Source of the DNA: Arthrobacter_M sp030063245
GTDB taxonomy: Bacteria; Actinomycetota; Actinomycetes; Actinomycetales; Micrococcaceae
Assembly (NCBI RefSeq): GCF_051131705.1
Contig: NZ_CP180316.1
Coordinates: 3,658,001 to 3,722,000, forward strand
Direction of reading: 5' to 3'
DNA length: 64,000 bases
Below, piece after piece: positions 49,213 to 63,600 of the stretch (position 1 is the stretch's first letter; the number at the start of each line of letters is the position of its first letter). Under the pieces are notes generated by a model, which made no database searches, had not been told where the DNA came from, and saw nothing but the letters and a program-made list of their open reading frames with translations. Position numbers and translations under genes: made by a program.

Positions 49213-50649
49213 ATGACCGGCTCTGCACTTTCCCTCCCGGCTCTCGCCGCACTGCTGCCAGCGGATTTCACCCTGGGCGTGGCCACCGCTGCCTTTCAGA
49301 TTGAAGGCGGTGTGCGCGAAGGCGGGCGTGGCCCATCGGGCTGGGACGACTTCACCCGGCAGAGCGGCCGGATCCTGAACGCGGACACCGCAGATGTTTC
49401 CTGCGACCACTATCACCGTTTCGCCGAGGACATAGCCTTGATGAAGGACCTCGGCGTTGACTCCTACCGGCTTTCGCTGGCCTGGCCAAGGGTTCAGCCG
49501 GGCGGCAGCGGGCCCGCCAACCCCGCCGGTCTGGCGTTCTACGACCAGCTCGTGGATGACCTGCTGGCCGCAGGCATCAAGCCGATGGCCACGCTCTACC
49601 ACTGGGACACTCCGCTCCCCCTGGAGCTGGCCGGCGGCTGGCTGACGCGTTCAACCGCAGAGCGCTTTGGCGAGTATGCGGCACTCGCCGGGGCGGCCCT
49701 CGGCGACAGGGTGGACAAGTGGATCACCGTCAACGAGCCGTCCTCGGTCACGCTCAACGGCTATGGGCTCGGCGTGCACGCCCCCGGCCGGGCCCTGCTC
49801 TTTGACGGTCTCCCTGCAGCCCACCACCAACTGCTGGGACATGGACTGGCGGTTCAGGCTTTGCGTTCGGCCGGGGCCACAGGCGGAATCGGCATCACCA
49901 ACGTGCACACGCCGGTGGTCCCGGCGGCTGTTGACGATACCGGCGACCAGCTCTTCGCCGAGCTCTTCGATCTGCTGCACAACCGCATCTTTGCGGACCC
50001 GGTACTTCTGGGCCGTTACCCCGATGTACCCGCGTTCCTTGCCCCTGTCTTTGAGCCGCTGCTCGCCATGCCTGCGGCCGATCTCGAGACGATCCGACAG
50101 CCGCTGGATTTTTACGGGCTGAACTACTACGCGCCGACCAGGATCGCCGCCGGCCCGGGACCCTCCGGCACCGCGGCCGGCACCGGGGACGGCACCGCCA
50201 ACGCGCTGGCCGGGCTGCCGTTCCGGCCGGAACCCTGGCCGGAGTATCCACAGACCGCGTTCGGCTGGCCGGTTGCGCCTGACTATTTTTCCACCGCGCT
50301 GGAGCAGATGGCGAACCGCTACGGTGCCGCCCTGCCTCCCGTCTACATCACGGAAAACGGCGCGAGCTTCCCGGACGAGCTCACGACCGGAGGTCGGATC
50401 GAAGACAGTCGGCGGATTGACTATCTCGGCGCGCACCTGGCCGCGGCCGTGGACGCCGCGCAGCCCGGCGGCCCCGCCGAGGCCCTGGAACTGCAGGGAT
50501 ACTACATCTGGTCCCTGTTGGACAATTTTGAATGGGCCGCCGGTTATTGTCAACGCCTCGGGCTGGTCCACGTCGACTTCGAGACCCTGGTCCGCACGCC
50601 GAGGGACTCCTACTATTGGCTGCAGGAACTCATCAGGCTTCGGCCGTAG
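49213..50649 (+). CDS. Beta-glucosidase, glycoside hydrolase family 1
   Basis: 478 residues from ATG 49213 with AAAGGAAG upstream; longer frames upstream have no family sequence. FTLGVATAAFQIEGGVREGG, DHYHRFAEDIALMKDLGVDS, the acid/base Glu in TVNEPSSVTLNGYG and the nucleophile Glu in YITENGASFPDE make it a retaining GH1 enzyme. No signal peptide, so it acts in the cytoplasm on imported beta-glucosides or related sugars. It is a lone plus-strand gene between the S10 and str clusters. Confidence 0.95.
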   Translation: MTGSALSLPALAALLPADFTLGVATAAFQIEGGVREGGRGPSGWDDFTRQSGRILNADTADVSCDHYHRFAEDIALMKDLGVDSYRLSLAWPRVQPGGSGPANPAGLAFYDQLVDDLLAAGIKPMATLYHWDTPLPLELAGGWLTRSTAERFGEYAALAGAALGDRVDKWITVNEPSSVTLNGYGLGVHAPGRALLFDGLPAAHHQLLGHGLAVQALRSAGATGGIGITNVHTPVVPAAVDDTGDQLFAELFDLLHNRIFADPVLLGRYPDVPAFLAPVFEPLLAMPAADLETIRQPLDFYGLNYYAPTRIAAGPGPSGTAAGTGDGTANALAGLPFRPEPWPEYPQTAFGWPVAPDYFSTALEQMANRYGAALPPVYITENGASFPDELTTGGRIEDSRRIDYLGAHLAAAVDAAQPGGPAEALELQGYYIWSLLDNFEWAAGYCQRLGLVHVDFETLVRTPRDSYYWLQELIRLRP

Positions 50650-50656
50650 CGCACGC

Positions 50657-50702
50657 GGCGTTAAACGCCAAAGGGCGCCCCCCCGAAGTGGAGTGACGCC
50701 CT
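50657..50702. terminator. Hairpins between converging GH1 and tuf genes
   Basis: GGCGTTAAACGCC (50657-50669) and AGGGCG...CGCCCT (50672-50702) can each fold. They lie between two genes that converge. Termination is likely but no strong T run is present. Confidence 0.45.
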
Positions 50703-50779
50703 GGCGCGAGCCGGCTAAGCGGCTGGCACCGGGTCCCTACGTGGCGACGAAGTCGACACGAAAAGGTATGCCGAACGCG

Positions 50780-51970
50780 CTACTTGACGATCTTGGTGAC
50801 GCGGCCTGAGCCAACGGTGCGGCCACCCTCACGGATGGCGAAGCCAAGGCCCTCTTCCATGGCGATCGGCTGGATCAGCGCGACAGTCATTTCGGTGTTG
50901 TCGCCGGGCATAACCATTTCCGTGCCCTCGGGCAGGGTGATGACGCCGGTAACATCCGTGGTGCGGAAGTAGAACTGCGGGCGGTAGTTGGAGTAGAACG
51001 GGTTGTGACGCCCGCCTTCGTCCTTCGCCAGGATGTAGACGTTGGCCTCGAAATCGGTGTGCGGGGTAATGGAACCCGGCTTGACGATAACCTGGCCACG
51101 CTCTACGTCTTCGCGCTTGATACCGCGCAGCAGCAGACCACAGTTCTCGCCGGCCCATGCCTCGTCGAGCTGCTTGTGGAACATTTCGATACCGGTAACG
51201 GTGGTCTTCTGGACCGGACGGATACCAACAATTTCAACTTCAGAGTTGATCTTGAGGGTACCGCGCTCCGCGCGACCCGTGACAACGGTTCCCCGGCCGG
51301 TGATGGTGAAGACATCTTCAACCGGCATCAGGAACGGCTTGTCCTTGTCGCGGATCGGATCCGGAACGCTCTCGTCCACCGCATCCATCAGGTCCTCAAC
51401 GGACTTGACCCATACCGGATCGCCTTCCAGAGCCTTCAGGCCCGAAACGCGCACCACGGGAGCGTTGTCGCCGTCGAAGCCCTGCGCGGTGAGCAGCTCA
51501 CGAACCTCCATTTCGACGAGGTCGAGGAGCTCCTCGTCATCCACCATGTCCGACTTATTCAGCGCAACCAGCAGGTAGGGAACGCCAACCTGGCGGGCGA
51601 GCAGAACGTGCTCGCGGGTCTGAGCCATCGGGCCATCGGTAGCGGCAACCACGAGGATCGCGCCGTCCATCTGCGCTGCACCAGTGATCATGTTCTTGAT
51701 GTAGTCAGCGTGGCCGGGAGCATCGACGTGTGCATAATGACGCTTCTCGGTCTGGTACTCAACATGGGAGATGTTGATGGTAATGCCGCGCTGCTTCTCC
51801 TCAGGAGCAGAGTCAATCGACGCGAAGTCGCGCTGCTCGTTGATCGTCGGGTACTTGTCGTACAGTACCTTGGAGATGGCAGCCGTCAGCGTCGTCTTAC
51901 CATGGTCAACGTGACCGATGGTGCCGATGTTAACGTGCGGCTTAGTCCGCTCGAACTTTGCCTTTGCCAC
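50780..51970 (-). CDS. tuf: Elongation factor Tu
   Basis: 396 residues. GTPase motifs GHVDHGKTTL, RGITINISHVEYQT, DAPGHADYIKNM and LNKSDMVDD are intact. It delivers aminoacyl-tRNA to the ribosome. It follows fusA after a 160-base gap in the str cluster. Confidence 0.98.
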   Translation of the reverse strand: MAKAKFERTKPHVNIGTIGHVDHGKTTLTAAISKVLYDKYPTINEQRDFASIDSAPEEKQRGITINISHVEYQTEKRHYAHVDAPGHADYIKNMITGAAQMDGAILVVAATDGPMAQTREHVLLARQVGVPYLLVALNKSDMVDDEELLDLVEMEVRELLTAQGFDGDNAPVVRVSGLKALEGDPVWVKSVEDLMDAVDESVPDPIRDKDKPFLMPVEDVFTITGRGTVVTGRAERGTLKINSEVEIVGIRPVQKTTVTGIEMFHKQLDEAWAGENCGLLLRGIKREDVERGQVIVKPGSITPHTDFEANVYILAKDEGGRHNPFYSNYRPQFYFRTTDVTGVITLPEGTEMVMPGDNTEMTVALIQPIAMEEGLGFAIREGGRTVGSGRVTKIVK

Positions 51971-52130
51971 AGGTTCCTCCTAGAACGTTTTGAGAAGACT
52001 TACTCGTCAGCGGCGCTTTTCGCTACTGAAACTTCAGCAAGTCTACTGGGGGGCTTTGGGTTTGGTGAAATTGCCGGTTTCTTCGGGCATCGGCTGCAAT
52101 GCCCTCGGCGTTGTTGCTACTTGCTGGTTG

Positions 52131-54233
52131 TTACTCGCCGCGGTTCTTCTGGATGATCTCGTCGGCAACAGCCTTCGGAACCTCAGAGTAGCTGTCGAAC
52201 TTCATCGAGTACACGGCACGGCCCTGGGTCTTGGACCGAAGGTCACCGATGTATCCGAACATCCCCGACAGCGGCACGTGGGCAACGATTACCTTCACGC
52301 CGCTTGCATCCTCCATCGACTGCATCTGGCCACGACGGGAGTTGAGGTCACCGATTACTTCACCCATGTATTCCTCAGGGGTGCGGACTTCAACTTCCAT
52401 CAGCGGTTCGAGCAGAACCGGGTTCGCCATCCGTGCGGCTTCCTTGAAAGCCATCCGGCCGGCGATCTTGAACGCCATTTCCGACGAGTCGACATCGTGG
52501 TAGGCGCCATCAAGCAGTTTCGCTCTGATGCCCACAACCGGGTAACCGGCCAGGACACCATCATTGAGCGCGTCCTGGATGCCGGCGTCAACGCTGGGGA
52601 TGTATTCACGCGGAATACGGCCACCGCTGACCTTGTTCTCGAAGGCATACAGCACGCCTTCAACAACATCCATCGGCTCAATCGCAATCTGCACCTTGGC
52701 AAACTGACCGGAACCACCGGTCTGCTTCTTGTGGGTGTAGTCGTGCTTGACGACGGCGCGCTTGATGGTTTCGCGGTACGCGACCTGCGGCTTGCCCACG
52801 TTGGCTTCAACGTGGAATTCACGGCGCATACGGTCAACCAGGATATCCAGGTGCAGCTCACCCATGCCGGCAATGATGGTCTGCCCGGTGTCCTCGTTGA
52901 GGGAGACCTGGAAGGTCGGGTCCTCTTCGGAGAGCTTCTGGATGGCGGTGGAGAGTTTCTCTTGGTCACCCTTGGTCTTCGGCTCGATCGCAACCGAGAT
53001 CACGGGCTCCGGGAAGCTCATGGACTCGAGCACGATCGGGTCCGCGAGGTCGCACAGCGTGTCGCCGGTAGTGGTGTCCTTCAGACCGATCGCCGCGTAG
53101 ATGTGCCCCGTGGTGACCCCGTCCACCGGGTTTTCCTTGTTGGCGTGCATCTGGAACAGCTTGCCGATGCGTTCCTTCTTGTTCTTGGTGGAGTTCAGCA
53201 CCTGCGTTCCCGAGGATGCATGCCCGGAGTACACGCGGATGTAGGTCAGACGCCCGAAGAACGGGTGCGTCACAACCTTGAACGCGAGAGCCGAGAACGG
53301 CGCCTGCGAATTTGCCGCCCGCGTGACAATCTTCTCTTCATCGCGCACGTCGTGACCCTGAATATCAGGAACGTCCAGCGGCGACGGAAGGTAGGAGACA
53401 ACCGCGTCCAGCATCGGCTGGACGCCCTTGTTCTTGAATGCAGATCCGCACAGCACCGGGTAAATCTGGCTGCTGACGGTCAGCGTACGGATGCCCGCCT
53501 TGATCTCGGCGACGGTGAGTTCTTCACCACCGAGGTATTTCTCCATCAGCTCGTCGTCGGATTCGGCGACGGTTTCGAGCATCGCGGCGCGGTACTCTTC
53601 GGCCTTGGCCTGCAGTCCGGCGGGGATGGGTTCAACGGTGTACTTGGCACCCATCTCGGTCTCGCCACGCCAGGTGAGCGCACGCATTTCGATCAGATCG
53701 ACAACGCCTTCAAATTCGCTCTCCGAGCCGATCGGCAGCTGGAGAACCAGCGGCTTGGCACCCAGTCGCTTGATGATGGTGTCCACGGTGAAGTAGAAGT
53801 CCGCGCCGAGCTTGTCCATCTTGTTGACGAAGCAGATACGGGGAACATCATACTTATCGGCCTGGCGCCATACAGTCTCGGACTGCGGTTCCACGCCTTC
53901 CTTGCCGTCAAACACGGCGACGGCGCCGTCGAGGACGCGCAGTGAGCGCTCCACCTCAACGGTGAAGTCGACGTGACCGGGGGTGTCGATGATGTTGATC
54001 TGGTTGTTGTCCCAGAAGCAGGTGGTGGCGGCGGAGGTGATCGTAATGCCACGTTCCTGCTCCTGTGCCATCCAGTCCATGGTCGAGGCACCGTCGTGCG
54101 TTTCACCAATTTTGTGGTTCACGCCCGTGTAGAACAGGATGCGCTCGGTGGTGGTGGTCTTGCCTGCATCAATGTGAGCCATGATGCCAATATTGCGGAC
54201 CTTACTAAGGTCGGTAAGCACGTCGAGTGCCAC
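52131..54233 (-). CDS. fusA: Elongation factor G
   Basis: 700 residues. Motifs AHIDAGKTTTTERILFYTG, RGITITSAATTCFW, DTPGHVDFTVEVERS and NKMDKLGADF; domain IV has GQFAKVQIAIEP. It drives translocation. It is downstream of rpsG with a hairpin between them. Confidence 0.98.
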   Translation of the reverse strand: MALDVLTDLSKVRNIGIMAHIDAGKTTTTERILFYTGVNHKIGETHDGASTMDWMAQEQERGITITSAATTCFWDNNQINIIDTPGHVDFTVEVERSLRVLDGAVAVFDGKEGVEPQSETVWRQADKYDVPRICFVNKMDKLGADFYFTVDTIIKRLGAKPLVLQLPIGSESEFEGVVDLIEMRALTWRGETEMGAKYTVEPIPAGLQAKAEEYRAAMLETVAESDDELMEKYLGGEELTVAEIKAGIRTLTVSSQIYPVLCGSAFKNKGVQPMLDAVVSYLPSPLDVPDIQGHDVRDEEKIVTRAANSQAPFSALAFKVVTHPFFGRLTYIRVYSGHASSGTQVLNSTKNKKERIGKLFQMHANKENPVDGVTTGHIYAAIGLKDTTTGDTLCDLADPIVLESMSFPEPVISVAIEPKTKGDQEKLSTAIQKLSEEDPTFQVSLNEDTGQTIIAGMGELHLDILVDRMRREFHVEANVGKPQVAYRETIKRAVVKHDYTHKKQTGGSGQFAKVQIAIEPMDVVEGVLYAFENKVSGGRIPREYIPSVDAGIQDALNDGVLAGYPVVGIRAKLLDGAYHDVDSSEMAFKIAGRMAFKEAARMANPVLLEPLMEVEVRTPEEYMGEVIGDLNSRRGQMQSMEDASGVKVIVAHVPLSGMFGYIGDLRSKTQGRAVYSMKFDSYSEVPKAVADEIIQKNRGE

Positions 54234-54262
54234 GGTGTCTCCCTTTGTCGGAAAGCCTTTTT

Positions 54263-54302
54263 TTGGCCGACGACGTCAGGCTAGTGCCGCCGTCGTCGGC
54301 CG
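54263..54302 (-). other. Hairpin between rpsG and fusA
   Basis: GGCCGACGACG is mirrored by CGTCGTCGGCC (11 pairs). On the minus strand it is followed by an A run rather than T, so it is not a normal terminator. It may be a processing or stability element. Confidence 0.5.
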
Positions 54303-54309
54303 AAAGGTT

Positions 54310-54780
54310 CTACCAGCGGTAGTGGGCGAAGGCCTTGTTGGACTCGGCCATCTTATGAGTGTCTTCGCGGCGCTTCACGGCCGCACCAAGACCGTTGGAG
54401 GCATCCAGAATCTCGTTACGCAGACGCTCGGTCATGGTCTTCTCGCGGCGGCCCTTGGAGTAGCCGACCAGCCAACGCAACGCCAGCGCGGTTGCGCGGC
54501 CCGGCTTGACCTCAACGGGAACCTGGTAGGTCGCGCCACCGACACGGCGGGACTTGACCTCAAGGCTGGGCTTGATGTTTTCCATGGCCTTCTTCAGAGC
54601 GGCAACGGGGTCTCCCCCGGACTTCTCCTGGGCGCCCGCGAGTGCGCCGTACACGATGCGCTCTGCGGTGGACTTCTTGCCGTCAACGAGGACCTTATTG
54701 ATCAGCTGCGTGACCAACGGCGAACCGTAAACGGGATCAATTACTAGCGGCCGCTTGGGGGCCGGACCCTTGCGAGGCAT
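54310..54780 (-). CDS. rpsG: Ribosomal protein S7
   Basis: 156 residues, the invariant size, from MPRKGPAPKRPLVIDPVYGS; a start 8 codons upstream is less likely. TYQVPVEVKPGRATALALRW and the C-terminal helix with HKMAESNKAFAHYRW are typical. 1-base gap after rpsL. Confidence 0.97.
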   Translation of the reverse strand: MPRKGPAPKRPLVIDPVYGSPLVTQLINKVLVDGKKSTAERIVYGALAGAQEKSGGDPVAALKKAMENIKPSLEVKSRRVGGATYQVPVEVKPGRATALALRWLVGYSKGRREKTMTERLRNEILDASNGLGAAVKRREDTHKMAESNKAFAHYRW

Positions 54781-54781
54781 A

Positions 54782-55156
54782 TTACTTCTTCTCCATCTTT
54801 GCACCGTAGCGGCTGCGGGCCTGCTTGCGGTTCTTTACGCCCTGGGTATCAAGTGCACCGCGGACGATCTTGTAACGAACACCGGGAAGGTCCTTAACAC
54901 GACCACCGCGGACGAGCACAATGGAGTGCTCCTGGAGGTTGTGGCCCACACCGGGGATGTAGGCGGTTACTTCCACGCCACCGTTGAGGCGCACGCGGGC
55001 AACCTTCCGCAGAGCCGAGTTAGGCTTCTTCGGAGTCGTGGTGTAAACACGGGTGCACACGCCGCGGCGCATGGGGCTTCCCTTAAGAGCGGGAGCCTTG
55101 GTCTTTGAGATCTTAGGGGAGCGGCCCTTACGGACCAACTGCTGAATCGTAGGCAC
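54782..55156 (-). CDS. rpsL: Ribosomal protein S12
   Basis: 124 residues. PTIQQLVRKGRSPKISKTKA; the streptomycin-contact loops read TTPKKPNSALRKVARV and GGRVKDLPGVRYK, both with the usual Lys, so the sensitive form is expected. First gene of the str cluster; its promoter lies in 55157-55557. Confidence 0.98.
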   Translation of the reverse strand: MPTIQQLVRKGRSPKISKTKAPALKGSPMRRGVCTRVYTTTPKKPNSALRKVARVRLNGGVEVTAYIPGVGHNLQEHSIVLVRGGRVKDLPGVRYKIVRGALDTQGVKNRKQARSRYGAKMEKK

Positions 55157-55557
55157 TTTCGTGTTCTCCGTTTTTTCTCGAGAGGGTTCTCGTGTTGCTT
55201 TGCCCCGCCACTCACCTGCGTAGCCGCGTGTGGTGAGCGCTGAAGCGAAGCCCTATCATTCGTCGTCGCACCCTACGCGGCCTGACCGCACCTAGGCATG
55301 CAAAAATGTGGCATTCGTTGCACAGGAACCCTGCAACCGGAACTGCGTCCCGAGGCAACCGCCTCACAACACATTCATCCACTGCCACACTAACAATTGT
55401 TAACCAGTCTAACACGCCGCCGGGCCGCCCCTTGACTTCGGCTGCTCCCGCCGTTTCGGACCTCTTGACGCAGCCACCGGGCCGGAGCACTCTCAGGGTA
55501 GCGCATGCGTTTCCCTGGCCCGCCGGGCCTGCTTATGCGCCAGGAGGGTGACCCGCC
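55157..55557. other. Divergent intergenic region: str promoter and papain-like gene upstream
   Basis: No gene. A less GC-rich stretch around 55380-55415 (on the minus strand GTGTTAGACTGGTTAACAAT, then TGTTAGTG) is the likeliest place for the strong str-operon promoter; I cannot fix the boxes exactly. On the plus strand AGGAGGGTGACCCGCC precedes the peptidase ATG. Confidence 0.45.
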
Positions 55558-56322
55558 ATGACAAGGACCAACTCTCATTACGGATGGATTCCCGATCTGC
55601 CGGACCAGCGTGATCATCTGTATGCCGTTCCCCCACCGTTGGTCGCCAAACTCCCGGCCAAGGTCGATCTGACCCCGCAATGCCCGCCGGTCTATGACCA
55701 GGGACAGCTCGGCTCCTGTACCGGCAATGGCATCGCGGGGAGCCTGCAGTTCGACGCCATGAAAGAGGGGCTTCCCGACACTTCCGTCCCCTCCCGGCTG
55801 TTCATCTACTACAACGAGCGCGTGATCGAGGGCACCGTCGGCTCGGATTCCGGTGCGATGATCCGGGACGGGATTAAGACGGTGGCCCAAACGGGCGCCT
55901 GTGATGAATCGAACTGGCCGTACGACATCACAAAATTTTCGGTCAAACCTCCGGACAGCTGCTTTCAGCAGGCCGGCTCCCACCGGGTGATCAGCTATTC
56001 ACGCGTGGTCCAATCGCTGGGACAGCTGAAGGGATGCCTTGCCGCCGGCTATCCAATCGTCTTCGGCTTTACCGTGTACGAGAGCTTCGAAGAGCCCACC
56101 GTCACCTCCACCGGAACGGTACCAATGCCGGCGTCCAATGAGAAGGTCCTGGGCGGCCATTGCGTGCTGGCGGTCGGCTATGACGACGCGGCACAGCGCT
56201 TCGTCATCCGGAATTCCTGGGGCAGCGGATGGGGCAAGCAGGGCTATGCCACCATGCCGTACGCGTATCTATTGACCAGCGCACTGTCCACCGATTTCTG
56301 GACCATCCGGTCCACGAGCTGA
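55558..56322 (+). CDS. C1-family (papain-like) cysteine peptidase
   Basis: 254 residues from ATG 55558 with AGGAGG upstream. The catalytic Cys is in YDQGQLGSCTGNGIAGSLQF, the His in KVLGGHCVLAVGYDD, and the Asn in FVIRNSWGSGWGKQGYATMP. The oxyanion Gln is in DQGQ. There is no signal peptide and no propeptide of the plant/animal kind; it starts DLPDQRDHLYAVPPP, as in bacterial stand-alone C1 proteins. Function in the cell is unknown. It lies as a single plus-strand gene between the str cluster and rpoC. Confidence 0.92.
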   Translation: MTRTNSHYGWIPDLPDQRDHLYAVPPPLVAKLPAKVDLTPQCPPVYDQGQLGSCTGNGIAGSLQFDAMKEGLPDTSVPSRLFIYYNERVIEGTVGSDSGAMIRDGIKTVAQTGACDESNWPYDITKFSVKPPDSCFQQAGSHRVISYSRVVQSLGQLKGCLAAGYPIVFGFTVYESFEEPTVTSTGTVPMPASNEKVLGGHCVLAVGYDDAAQRFVIRNSWGSGWGKQGYATMPYAYLLTSALSTDFWTIRSTS

Positions 56323-56379
56323 GCGTCGGCGGACGGCGGGTCCCCCGCACGCAGGGCCATTGACGCCAGGTCCATAAAC

Positions 56380-56417
56380 GAGGGCGGCCCCGCACCGGAA
56401 GGTGAGGGGCCGCCCTC
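56380..56417. terminator. Bidirectional terminator between the C1 peptidase and rpoC
   Basis: GAGGGCGGCCCC pairs perfectly with GGGGCCGCCCTC (12 pairs, 14-base loop). A second stem, CCCAAGCT/AGCTTGGG, lies nearby (about 56431-56458). Both genes converge on it. Confidence 0.75.
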
Positions 56418-56482
56418 GTCGTTCGCCGCCTCCCAAGCTTCGCAAGCTCAGCTTGGGACCCTCGGCAGCTCTCTTAGCTCAG

Positions 56483-60385
<3,903 letters not shown>

Positions 60386-60666
60386 ATGGTCCCTGTTCTC
60401 TCTTGTTCTCTAATTCTGAATGTCTATGCGGGGTGCGGAGAAGTTTGCAGTTCATCGGCTACGCCGGGCGGCTCCCGGAACGTCGGACCGAAGGGCCCCT
60501 CGGCCGCTGGGCGGCCTCGGAACCTTGGCGTCCGACTTCCTCCGGAAGCCGTCCGGCTCGTGTCTGGGCTCGGGGGAAGGCGTGCGCCAAGCGACTAAGG
60601 CCGCCCGCGGCCGCAGGAGCCTTCGGCACGCCGTCCCGAGCCTAGGCACGAGAACCGGTTACGGAA
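60386..60666. other. rpoB-rpoC spacer
   Basis: A GC-rich 281-base spacer with several short complementary stretches but no open frame that I can support. It is longer than the rpoB-rpoC gap in many bacteria. Confidence 0.4.
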
Positions 60667-63600
60667 CTAAACTTCTTCGACGGAATTCGGCTCGGCCCGT
60701 GAAAGGTCGATGCCCAGTTCCTCCGCTGCCCGGAAGACTTCTTCATCCGAGTCACGCATCTCAATCGTGGTGCCGTCGGTGGAAAGCACTTCCACGTTCA
60801 GGCACAGCGACTGCATTTCCTTGATCAGAACCTTGAAGGATTCGGGGATACCCGGCTCCGGAATGTTCTCGCCCTTGACGATGGCCTCATAGACCTTCAC
60901 GCGGCCGTGGATGTCATCGGACTTGATCGTCAATAGTTCCTGCAGCGTGTACGCCGCGCCATAGGCCTCCAGTGCCCACACTTCCATCTCACCAAAGCGC
61001 TGTCCGCCGAACTGCGCCTTACCGCCCAAGGGCTGCTGGGTGATCATGGAGTACGGACCGGTGGAGCGGGCGTGAATCTTGTCGTCCACCAGGTGGTGGA
61101 GCTTCAGGATGTACATATAGCCCACTGAAATCGGGTCCGGGAACTGCTCGCCGGAACGGCCGTCGAAAAGCACGGTCTTTCCGGAGGAGTCGATCAGGCG
61201 CACACCGTCACGGGTGAGCGTCGTCGAATCGAGCAGGCCGGTGATTTCTTCCTCACGGGCGCCGTCGAACACGGGCGTGGCAACCGTCGTCTGGCCGGAA
61301 ACCCGGGGCAGATTCGGCAGGTTCTTGACCCATTCCGGCTCTCCCTCGATGTTCCAACCGGTCTTCGCGACCCAGCCGAGGTGTGTTTCCAGCACCTGTC
61401 CGACGTTCATGCGGCCCGGAACACCCAGCGGGTTGAGCACGATGTCGACCGGGGTGCCGTCAGCCAGGAACGGCATGTCCTCGATCGGCAGGATCTTGGA
61501 GATAACACCCTTGTTGCCGTGCCGGCCGGCCAGCTTGTCACCATCGGTGATCTTGCGCTTGTTGGCTACGTAGATGCGCACCAGCTGGTTGACGCCCGGG
61601 GGCAGCTCGTCGTCGGAGTCGCGGTCAAAGATCCGGACGCCGATGACGGTGCCGGACTCGCCGTGCGGAACCTTCAGCGAGGTGTCGCGGACTTCGCGGC
61701 TCTTCTCACCGAAGATGGCGCGCAGCAGACGCTCTTCCGGAGTCAGTTCGGTCTCGCCCTTGGGAGTGACCTTGCCGACCAGGATGTCGCCGGCCTCTAC
61801 CTCGGCACCGATGTGGATGATGCCGCGCTCGTCCAGACCGGCGAGGATTTCCTCGGAGACGTTCGGGATGTCGCGGGTGATTTCTTCGGCACCGAGCTTG
61901 GTGTCGCGGGCATCAATCTCATGCTCTTCGATGTGGATGGAGGAGAGTACATCCTCGGCCACAATGCGCTGGCTGAGGATGATCGCGTCCTCGTAGTTGT
62001 GGCCTTCCCAGGACATGAATGCCACGAGCAGGTTCTTCCCCAGTGCAAGCTCCCCCTGATCCGTGGCGGGACCGTCGGCGATGATGCCGCCGACTTCCAG
62101 CCGCAGGCCCTCGGAGACCAGGACGCGCTGGTTGTACGCGGTGCCCTGGTTGGAGCGGTGGTACTTGGCAATCGGGTACTTCGTTTCGGTGCCGTCGTCG
62201 TTGAGCATGACGACCAGGTCCGCCGAAACCTCGGAGACCACCCCCGCCTTCTTGGCAATGACGACGTCGCCTGCGTCGACCGCCGTCGCGCGCTCCATGC
62301 CGGTGCCCACGAAAGGAGCCTCGGAACGGACCAGCGGCACGGCCTGGCGCTGCATGTTCGCACCCATCAGGGCGCGGTTGGCGTCGTCATGCTCCAGGAA
62401 CGGGATCAGGGCGGTAGCCACCGACACCATCTGGCGCGGCGACACGTCCATGTACTCGACCTCGGCGGCCGGAATAAGCACCGGCTCGCCGCCACCGCCG
62501 CGCTGGCGGACCAGGACGGTTTCCTCGGCAAAGTCGCTGTCAGTCGTCAGCGGCGCGTTGGCCTGGGCAATGACAACTTCAACCTCGTCATCGGCGGTGA
62601 GGTAATCGACGTCGTCGCTCACGTGGCCGTTGGCAACCTTGCGGTACGGCGTCTCGATGAAACCGAAGGGGTTGATCCGGCCGTAGGACGCCAGCGAACC
62701 GATCAGACCGATGTTCGGGCCTTCAGGGGTCTCGATGGGACACATGCGTCCGTAGTGCGACGGGTGAACGTCACGGACCTCCATACCGGCGCGGTCACGG
62801 GACAGACCACCCGGGCCGAGCGCGGAAAGACGGCGTTTGTGCGTCAGACCGGCCAGCGGGTTGTTCTGGTCCATGAACTGCGACAGCTGCGACGTTCCGA
62901 AGAACTCCTTGATCGCGGCCACCACCGGACGGATGTTGATCAGGGTCTGCGGCGTGATCGCTTCGACGTCCTGGGTCGTCATGCGCTCGCGGACAACGCG
63001 TTCCATCCGGGAAAGACCGGTGCGGACCTGGTTCTCGATCAGCTCGCCGACGGCGCGGATACGGCGGTTGCCGAAGTGGTCGATGTCGTCGGTTTCGACG
63101 CGGAGCTCGTGCGCCTTGCCATCGCGCTTGCCGGCCAGCGTCTTGTCGCCGTTGTGCAGCGCAACCAGGAACTTGATCATCGCGACGATGTCGTCGATGT
63201 CCAGCACCGATGCATCATCGGCGTTGAGCTGCTTGTCGATGCCGAGTTTGCGGTTGATCTTGTAACGGCCGACCTTGGCCAGATCGTAGCGCTTCGGGTT
63301 GAAGTACAGGTTGTGCAGCAGTGCGTCGGCAGCCTCGACTGTGGGCGGCTCGCCCGGACGCAGCTTCCGGTAGATGTCCAGCAAGGCATCTTCGCGGGTC
63401 ACGGTGGTGTCTTTTTCCATCGTGGCGCGGATGGAGTCGTATTGGCCGAATTCCTCGAGGATCTGGCCCTCACTCCAGCCGAGTGCCTTCAGCAGGACGG
63501 TGACCGACTGCTTGCGCTTGCGGTCAAGGCGGACGCCGACCTGATCACGCTTGTCGATTTCGAGTTCAAACCAGGCGCCGCGGGACGGGATGATCTTGGC

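Noticed and set aside
51990..53945. A 651-codon plus-strand open frame
   Set aside because: Exactly antisense to fusA, which is full length and conserved; the translation has no recognisable feature.
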